Shown here piece by piece: positions 58,631 to 64,000 of a stretch of 64,000 nucleotides of DNA (position 1 is its first letter; each line of letters starts with the position of its first letter). Below the pieces are notes generated by a model that made no database searches, was not told where the DNA came from, and was given only the letters and a program-made list of their open reading frames with translations. The DNA comes from Sphingobium sp. (GTDB lineage: Bacteria; Pseudomonadota; Alphaproteobacteria; Sphingomonadales; Sphingomonadaceae): contig SPEL01000004.1 of assembly GCA_009360885.1 (NCBI GenBank), forward strand, positions 186,001 through 250,000, in the 5' to 3' direction. Both the position numbers and the translations under genes were made by a program.

Positions 58631-60160
58631 ATGACCAAAAAGCGTCTGCCTTATTTACTGGCCGCCTCTCTGATGTTTACCGGCGGTATGACGACCACTA
58701 TCGCCCATGCCAAAACCCCCTATGATGGTGTCTGGCTGTTTGACGATACCCCCGCCCGGCCCGGCGTGACGATGGCGGAAATCAGCAGCAAGGGGGATAA
58801 GATTTCCGGTCGTATCACCACCTTATGGTATGGTCCGGTTGAAATGCAGAATGCCCGTATCGAAAACGGCAAGCTGCTGTTTGAAGCCCGGAATATCAAC
58901 GACAAGGCCAATCCGACACGCCAGTGGAGCCTGTCTCTCGCCGGGGGCAAGGTCCATCTCAACGGCCAGATATGGTTCAACGAAGTGCTGGTTTCGGGCG
59001 AACGCGGTTCAGCCAAAGATGCTGCGCAGCGCGCCTTCAAATTCTCGCCCATGCCGCAAACCGGCGCGCCGATTGAACTGAAAATCGCAGCAACCCCGCC
59101 CATGGGCTGGAGTAGCTGGAATAAGTTCGCCGAACATATCGATGATAAGACCATCCGCGCCATGGCCGATGCGATGGTAGAAAAGGGTCTGAAGGACGCG
59201 GGTTATCTCTACATCAATATTGATGATGGCTGGCAGGGGGAGCGCGACGCCAATGGCGTGTTGCAGCCTAATGAGAAGTTCCCCGACATGAAGGCCCTGA
59301 CCGCCTATGTGCATTCCAAGGGCCTGAAAATCGGCATTTATAGCTCGCAAGGCCCGAAAACCTGCGCCGGTTATCTGGGCAGCTATGGCCATGTCGAACA
59401 AGACGCCAAAACCTTTGCCGAATGGGGTTTCGACTATCTGAAATATGACCTTTGCTCTGGCGAATGGTTCTACGACACCGCCGAAACGGTGAAGGCCAGC
59501 TATTATGAAATGGGCAAGGCGCTGCAGGCCACTGGCCGCGAATTCATCTATTCGCTGTGCCAATATGGCCGCTTTGATGTCGGCTCATGGGGCCGCGCTG
59601 TCGGTGGCCAGTTGTGGCGCACAACGGGCGACATCACCGATGATTATGAAACCATGGCGAAAATCGGTTTCGATAAAAATGGCAACCCCGAATATACCGG
59701 CCCCCATGGCTTTAATGACCCGGATATGCTGGAAGTCGGCAATGGCGGCATGACCGCTGATGAATATCGCACGCATATGAGCCTGTGGGCCATGTCCGCA
59801 GCCCCATTAATGATGGGACATGACCTGCGTGAAACATCGGCAGAAACGCTGGATATCCTCACCAACAAGGCGGTTATCGCGGTCGATCAGGACGCACTGG
59901 GCATTCAGGGCAAGGCCGTTCGTAAGGCTGGTGACGTGGAAATCTGGCGCAAGCCTTTGGCCGATGGCCGCGTTGCCGTCGCCCTGTTCAACCGTGGGAC
60001 AAAGCCGGCATCTACGCAACTCAGTGCATCTGACACCGGCCTTGCCTCTGTCACAAAGGCAGAGAATCTGTGGAAGGGCAAAATCGCCGGTAAAAACGGG
60101 CTGGGCGAATATAGCCTGCCTGCCCATGGCGTTGAAATGCTGATCCTGTCTGGTCGCTGA
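58631..60160 (+). CDS. GH27 alpha-galactosidase with N-terminal extension
   Basis: 509 aa, signal peptide ends TIAHAK. Residues about 30-150 form an extra beta-rich domain (WLFDDTPARPGVTMAEISSKGDKISGRI split in part) that I cannot assign firmly. The GH27 barrel starts PPMGWSSWNKFA; LYINIDDGWQG, nucleophile YLKYDLC near residue 272, acid/base in LWRTTGDITDDY near 335, then a beta C-terminal domain. Extensin serines carry single alpha-galactose, a plausible substrate; raffinose or galactomannan are alternatives. Probably co-transcribed with the S9 gene. Confidence 0.92.
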   Translation: MTKKRLPYLLAASLMFTGGMTTTIAHAKTPYDGVWLFDDTPARPGVTMAEISSKGDKISGRITTLWYGPVEMQNARIENGKLLFEARNINDKANPTRQWSLSLAGGKVHLNGQIWFNEVLVSGERGSAKDAAQRAFKFSPMPQTGAPIELKIAATPPMGWSSWNKFAEHIDDKTIRAMADAMVEKGLKDAGYLYINIDDGWQGERDANGVLQPNEKFPDMKALTAYVHSKGLKIGIYSSQGPKTCAGYLGSYGHVEQDAKTFAEWGFDYLKYDLCSGEWFYDTAETVKASYYEMGKALQATGREFIYSLCQYGRFDVGSWGRAVGGQLWRTTGDITDDYETMAKIGFDKNGNPEYTGPHGFNDPDMLEVGNGGMTADEYRTHMSLWAMSAAPLMMGHDLRETSAETLDILTNKAVIAVDQDALGIQGKAVRKAGDVEIWRKPLADGRVAVALFNRGTKPASTQLSASDTGLASVTKAENLWKGKIAGKNGLGEYSLPAHGVEMLILSGR

Positions 60161-60198
60161 TTTCTCCTATCGGCCAGCCGGTTATCCCGGATTCCATG

Positions 60199-60226
60199 CG
60201 GCGCGCTTTCCCATCGAAGGCGCGCC
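60199..60226 (+). terminator. Terminator of the S9/alpha-galactosidase transcript
   Basis: GCGGCGCGC pairs with GCGCGCCG around a 12-base loop, about 40 bases past the stop. Weak T-run, so confidence is moderate. Confidence 0.55.
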
Positions 60227-60288
60227 GTTCTGGTTTCAAGCCAGATCGCAGAACAGAGACAGTTGCATAATAAGGTCATAATTCGTAG

Positions 60289-60300
60289 ATAGTATACCAA
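60289..60300. promoter_or_regulatory. Shared operator, semialdehyde dehydrogenase promoter
   Basis: ATAGTATACCAA, including TAGTATACCA, a full match to the tNGTaTACNa form, 69-80 bases before the dehydrogenase start. Confidence 0.6.
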
Positions 60301-60368
60301 TTCACCTTAGCGGGCAGACCCAACCCATAGGGTAAAACGACCATCACGAAACAATTACGGAGCATATA

Positions 60369-61937
60369 ATGGACGGCGTCATCCTGATAGGACAACAGGA
60401 AACCCGCGAAGGGAATGGTTTTTTTCAGGCAACGGACCCGTCCAGCGGCACATTGATCGAAGCACGCTTCCCAGAAGCAACGGCAGATCATGTGGCTGCG
60501 GCCTGCGCCCTCGCCAATGTTGCATTTGATGAATATGCGATGCTGGCCCCCGAAAAAACGGCACAGTTCCTTGAAACCATCGCCGAAGAGATTTTAGCCA
60601 TCGGCGATGATCTGATCGTCAACGCGATGCAGGAATCTGGCTTGCCCCGCGCTCGTCTGGAAGGGGAACGGGGCCGCACTGTAGGCCAGCTTCGCCTGTT
60701 CGCCGCGCTAGTGCGCAAGGGCGAATGGCTGGACGCCCGGTTGGACCCCGCTTTGCCTGATCGTCAGCCCATGCCCCGCGTTGAATTGCGGTCGCGCAAA
60801 ATTGCCGTGGGGCCAGTTGCTGTCTTTGGTGCCTCCAACTTCCCGCTCGCATTCTCGGTCGCTGGCGGCGACACCGTGGCCGCGCTGGCCGCTGGTTGCC
60901 CGGTTGTGTTCAAGGGCCACCCTGCCCACCCCGCAACCGGCGAACTGGTCGCCAAGGCCATTGGCCGGGCCGTTGCGAAATGCGGCTTGCCCGCAGGTGT
61001 TTTCTCTTATCTGCCCGGCACGACCCATAAACTGGGCGGCGCACTGGCGGCAGACCCCAATATCAAGGCCGTGGGCTTTACCGGATCCCGCGCTGGCGGC
61101 CTTGCGCTGATGAGAATCGCGGCCTCTCGCGCAGAACCCATCCCCGTTTATGCGGAAATGAGCGCGGTGAACCCTGTTCTGCTCCTCCCCGCAAAGCTGG
61201 CGGCGGACGCAGAGGCACTGGGCAAGGCGTTCATCGCATCGCTGACAATGGGCGCGGGGCAATTCTGCACCAATCCCGGCCTGTTACTGGCAATTGACGG
61301 ACCCGATACCGACCGTTTCACCGCTTCTGCGGCTGAAGCCCTTGCGGGTAATGCCGCGCTGACCATGCTGACGCCGGGCATTCACGCCGCCTATTGCAAG
61401 GGTGTTGACGCCCTCTCGGCCCATGCCTCCGTTCGCTTGGTGGCGCGCGGGCTGGTGGGCGAAGGCCCGCATCAGGCGCAGGCTGCTTTGTTTGAAACCG
61501 ATGCCGCCAGCTTCCTTGCCGACGAAGCATTAGGCGCGGAAATCTTCGGATCCACCTCATTGCTGGTTCGTTGCCGGGATGCTGAGGAGTTGAAGCGCAT
61601 ATTGTCAAAGCTGGAGGGGCAATTAACTGCAACGCTGCATATGTCGGCGGCGGATGAACAGCTTGCTGCTGCGCTGATGCCGCTGCTGGTACGCAAAGTT
61701 GGCCGTATACTCGCCAATGGCTGGCCTACCGGCGTCGAAGTATCCCATGCAATGGTGCATGGTGGCCCCTTCCCCGCAACATCCGATGGCCGCAGCACCT
61801 CGGTTGGCACCATGGCGATTGAACGCTTTCTGCGCCCAGTCTGCTTTCAGGACATAGCCGATGCGTTACTGCCCGAAGCATTGAAAAGCGCCAATCCGCT
61901 GTCCCTGCCGCTGCGCGTGGATGGCGCACTGAAATAA
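60369..61937 (+). CDS. Alpha-ketoglutarate semialdehyde dehydrogenase
   Basis: 522 aa NAD(P)+-dependent aldehyde dehydrogenase. The long form with [37 protein letters not shown] and [11 protein letters not shown] matches 2,5-dioxopentanoate (KGSA) dehydrogenases of the type-II/III group rather than the short AraE form. Catalytic Cys is in [10 protein letters not shown] near residue 300 and the general base Glu in [10 protein letters not shown] near 263. It makes 2-oxoglutarate, the last step shared by hydroxyproline, L-arabinose and glucarate breakdown. It has its own shared operator, so it belongs to the island regulon. Confidence 0.88.
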   Translation: MDGVILIGQQETREGNGFFQATDPSSGTLIEARFPEATADHVAAACALANVAFDEYAMLAPEKTAQFLETIAEEILAIGDDLIVNAMQESGLPRARLEGERGRTVGQLRLFAALVRKGEWLDARLDPALPDRQPMPRVELRSRKIAVGPVAVFGASNFPLAFSVAGGDTVAALAAGCPVVFKGHPAHPATGELVAKAIGRAVAKCGLPAGVFSYLPGTTHKLGGALAADPNIKAVGFTGSRAGGLALMRIAASRAEPIPVYAEMSAVNPVLLLPAKLAADAEALGKAFIASLTMGAGQFCTNPGLLLAIDGPDTDRFTASAAEALAGNAALTMLTPGIHAAYCKGVDALSAHASVRLVARGLVGEGPHQAQAALFETDAASFLADEALGAEIFGSTSLLVRCRDAEELKRILSKLEGQLTATLHMSAADEQLAAALMPLLVRKVGRILANGWPTGVEVSHAMVHGGPFPATSDGRSTSVGTMAIERFLRPVCFQDIADALLPEALKSANPLSLPLRVDGALK

Positions 61938-62007
61938 GGACCGAATCGAGGGGCGAGCTTAAAATGCCTGCTCCTCTTCTCTTGTAATCCCTCTCGCTTG
62001 GGCAATG

Positions 62008-62044
62008 AAAAACCCCCGCTCCATCACCGGAACGGGGGTTTTCC
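62008..62044. terminator. Bidirectional terminator between KGSA dehydrogenase and M24 peptidase genes
   Basis: AAAACCCCCG pairs with CGGGGGTTTT; A- and T-runs lie on both flanks. Serves both convergent genes. Confidence 0.9.
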
Positions 62045-62064
62045 TTTATTCGGTTGCCGAGAAA

Positions 62065-63267
62065 TCAGGCCTCAAAGGGCTGTTCTATCGACGGCGAAGG
62101 ACGGGTGAACCACTGCGCCCCGGTTTCGGTGACATAAAAATGGTCCTCCAGCCGAACGCCGAACTTCCCCGGTACGACGATCATCGGCTCGTTGGAAAAG
62201 CACATGCCCAGCTCCAGCGGGGTAGTGTCGCCACGCACCAGAAAAGGTGCTTCATGAATCGACAGACCAATGCCATGGCCGGTCCGATGAGGAAGACCGG
62301 GCAGGCGATAATCCGGGCCAAGTCCTCCTGCCTCCAGCACATCACGCGCCGCCTGATCGATCGCGCCGCAGGGAACGCCGGGCTTCACCGCTTCAAAGGC
62401 CGCCTTTTGCGCGGCTTTTTCGAGGTTCCAGATGAAGCGCTGTTCCTCATTCGCCTCGCCATAGACATAACTGCGCGTAATGTCAGACGTATAGCCCTGC
62501 ACGAAACAGCCCGTGTCGATCAACACCATATCGCCTTCCTTCAGCACCCCGACACCAGGGAGACCATGCGGATAAGCGGTCGCTTCACCAAACAGCACGA
62601 TGCAGAAGCTGTTCCCCGATGCGCCCATGGCGCGGTGCGCAGCCTCGATGAAGCGATAGACCTCCGTCGTGGTGATGCCGGGGCGCAATATGCGGGCGGT
62701 GCGGCGTTGTACCTCCAGCGTCATATTCTTGGCTTGCTGCATCAATGCCAGTTCCGCCGGGGATTTGGTACGGCGGCAGCCATCAATGATGGGCGTGCCT
62801 TCCAATATCTTTACATCTGGCGCAGCGCGGCGCACACGGTCCATGAAGTGGAAACTCATATCCGGCGCAATTGCCAGCGTGCGCACGCCAAAGCCCTTAA
62901 GCGCATCTGCGATCAGGGCTTCGGGGCTTTCATCTTCTTCCCACAGGCGGATGTCGCCGGATACCTTCTGGTCCGCTTCGAAACTGCCCAGTTCAAAACG
63001 GGGGCAGATGAAGATAGCCTCCCCCTTTACCGGGATAATCATCGCCACCATGCGTTCCGTCGCGCCCCATGGCACGCCAGAGAAATAATTGAGGCTGGCC
63101 CCCGCGCCCACCAGCAAGGCATCGGCCCCCTGCGCCTCTGTCAGCCGCCGCACTTTTTCGAGGCGCGCCGCGTATTCGGCCTGAGTAATAGCTGAGGCAA
63201 GATCTGCCCAAGGGGTGATTTCTGCTAATTCAGTAGCGTAGTCGGAGCCACCGATCATTTGTGACAT
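62065..63267 (-). CDS. M24 Xaa-Pro-type aminopeptidase/dipeptidase
   Basis: 400 aa from ATG 63267 (AAGGAAATATC upstream); the frame also opens at 63288. Creatinase/prolidase N-domain (residues 1-150), then the pita-bread fold with metal ligands in LIDTGCFVQGYTSDITRS (two Asp), HRTGHGIGLSIHE (His), SNEPMIV and GVRLEDHF (two Glu). Cytosolic, releases amino acids next to proline; could finish Pro/Hyp dipeptides. 35 bases downstream of the DadA-like gene, same transcript. Confidence 0.88.
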   Translation of the reverse strand: MSQMIGGSDYATELAEITPWADLASAITQAEYAARLEKVRRLTEAQGADALLVGAGASLNYFSGVPWGATERMVAMIIPVKGEAIFICPRFELGSFEADQKVSGDIRLWEEDESPEALIADALKGFGVRTLAIAPDMSFHFMDRVRRAAPDVKILEGTPIIDGCRRTKSPAELALMQQAKNMTLEVQRRTARILRPGITTTEVYRFIEAAHRAMGASGNSFCIVLFGEATAYPHGLPGVGVLKEGDMVLIDTGCFVQGYTSDITRSYVYGEANEEQRFIWNLEKAAQKAAFEAVKPGVPCGAIDQAARDVLEAGGLGPDYRLPGLPHRTGHGIGLSIHEAPFLVRGDTTPLELGMCFSNEPMIVVPGKFGVRLEDHFYVTETGAQWFTRPSPSIEQPFEA

Positions 63268-63302
63268 GATATTTCCTTCATGCTTCATATATACAGAACG
63301 GC

Positions 63303-64000
63303 TTATCCAAAGCGTTCCAGCGACAGGTGCGGAGAGGGTGCGTCGCCAGAGAGCAGCGCCGCCAGACTCTCGCCCGTCGTCGCAGCCAGCGTTAGACCCA
63401 GATGCTGATGACCGAAAGCATAATATAAATTATCTGCTTTATCGCTGCGCCCAATGGCAGGCAGATAATCCGGCAATGTCGGACGCGACCCGAACCATGG
63501 CGCAGCATCACCGGCAATCGGCAGGCCCACGGCACTGGCATGCTGGTGCAACCGTTCCCATTTGCTTTTATCCGCAGGGGCATGGGGGGCGCTGAACTCA
63601 ACAAAGCTGGCCGCACGCAGTCCGCTGGTGAAGCGGGTTGCAATCATCGATCGCTCCTCAAACACGACCGGAGGCATAGCGGCAGGCCACGCCTCTTCGC
63701 TGACCGGCGACTGGATGTGATAGCCCCGCTCATCGATGATCGGCACATTGTGGCCCAGCGGGCGCAATAGTTCCCCCGACCGCGCGCCAGCGGTGACGAT
63801 AATCTGGGCCGGACGCAGCATCCGCCCATCCTCCAGATCGGCAACCGCCTTCCCGCCTTCTGTTCTGATAGCAACGACCCGCCCTTGCTGAAGTATCCCC
63901 CCCAGTTTCAACAGAGAGTTACGCAATCCATCAGCCAGCAAACCCGTATCCGCGATCTGACCGCTGCCTTCACAATAAATAGCGCCCGCAAGCGGCTTAT
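63303..64000 (-). CDS. D-amino-acid dehydrogenase-like flavoprotein, truncated by window edge
   Basis: The C-terminal part of a DadA/D-hydroxyproline-dehydrogenase-like FAD oxidoreductase. The frame stays open to base 64000 (KPLAGAIYCEGSGQIADTGL), so the N-terminal FAD-binding domain lies outside the window. Visible motifs are RPAQIIVTAGARSGELL, PWFGSRPTLPDYLPAIGR and NLYYAFGHQHLGLTLAATTGE. Such enzymes oxidise D-amino acids to imines; in hydroxyproline catabolism the D-hydroxyproline dehydrogenase gives delta1-pyrroline-4-hydroxy-2-carboxylate. The specific substrate is inferred from context. Confidence 0.8.
   Translation of the reverse strand, partial: KPLAGAIYCEGSGQIADTGLLADGLRNSLLKLGGILQQGRVVAIRTEGGKAVADLEDGRMLRPAQIIVTAGARSGELLRPLGHNVPIIDERGYHIQSPVSEEAWPAAMPPVVFEERSMIATRFTSGLRAASFVEFSAPHAPADKSKWERLHQHASAVGLPIAGDAAPWFGSRPTLPDYLPAIGRSDKADNLYYAFGHQHLGLTLAATTGESLAALLSGDAPSPHLSLERFG

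Noticed and set aside
63280-63300. TATATAC-like sequence upstream of the M24 gene as another operator copy
   Set aside because: It lacks the GTATAC core and the ATC/GGT arms; similarity is no better than chance in an A/T-rich stretch.

Overview
The window looks like a chromosomal segment of a sphingomonad (Alphaproteobacteria, Sphingomonadales). The evidence is the mix of MipZ, DivK, HolA/LptE/LeuS, DUF3576, DUF3572, BtaA/BtaB and several TonB-dependent receptors (TBDRs), dense 4-base gene overlaps, and protein sequences of sphingomonad style. No tRNA, rRNA, insertion sequence, prophage or CRISPR was found. The first gene (acnB) and the last gene (a DadA-like flavoenzyme) run off the window edges.

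Left part, about 1-34,500: mostly housekeeping. It holds the 3' part of acnB; acs with an overlapping LuxR-type response regulator; an S46 peptidase; the overlapping leuS-lptE-holA set; a ThiE-like protein and a PLP-homeostasis protein; an orphan TBDR; trhO; a phosphomannomutase/phosphoglucomutase; a J-domain protein overlapping mipZ; panC; a tight four-gene set (DUF3572, HAD, glycerophosphodiesterase, GNAT); divK; rpmG (55 aa); a GDT1-like membrane protein lacking the usual Asp residues; dps; btaA-btaB for the phosphorus-free betaine lipid DGTS; and a small GMC oxidoreductase / NTF2-like / DUF3237 cluster. A likely structured small RNA lies near 19,052-19,205.

Right part, about 36,200-64,000: a catabolic island that I read as a locus for plant hydroxyproline-rich glycoproteins (extensin-like). 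It encodes a GH127 beta-L-arabinofuranosidase, a GH43-like lipoprotein, a GH27 alpha-galactosidase, a DUF5695 secreted protein, two secreted HExxH zinc peptidases (one of Svx/AvrXca type with a left-handed beta-helix tail), a DUF885 peptidase, an S9 DPP4-like peptidase, an M24 Xaa-Pro-type peptidase, two TBDRs, a DpkA-like delta1-pyrroline-2-carboxylate reductase, an alpha-ketoglutarate semialdehyde dehydrogenase and a D-amino-acid/D-hydroxyproline dehydrogenase-like protein. These would strip arabinose and galactose from the glycoprotein, cut the Pro/Hyp-rich backbone, import the products and send arabinose and/or hydroxyproline to 2-oxoglutarate.

The island is tied together by a near-palindromic site, consensus ATCGTATACGGT (core TnGTATAC), found upstream of most of its transcription units (38582, 39624, 47576, 52605, 60289, with a relative at 56035). 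The core resembles FadR-type GntR operators. No regulator for it is encoded in the window. The enzyme families and the motif are seen in the sequence; the extensin/hydroxyproline substrate is inference.
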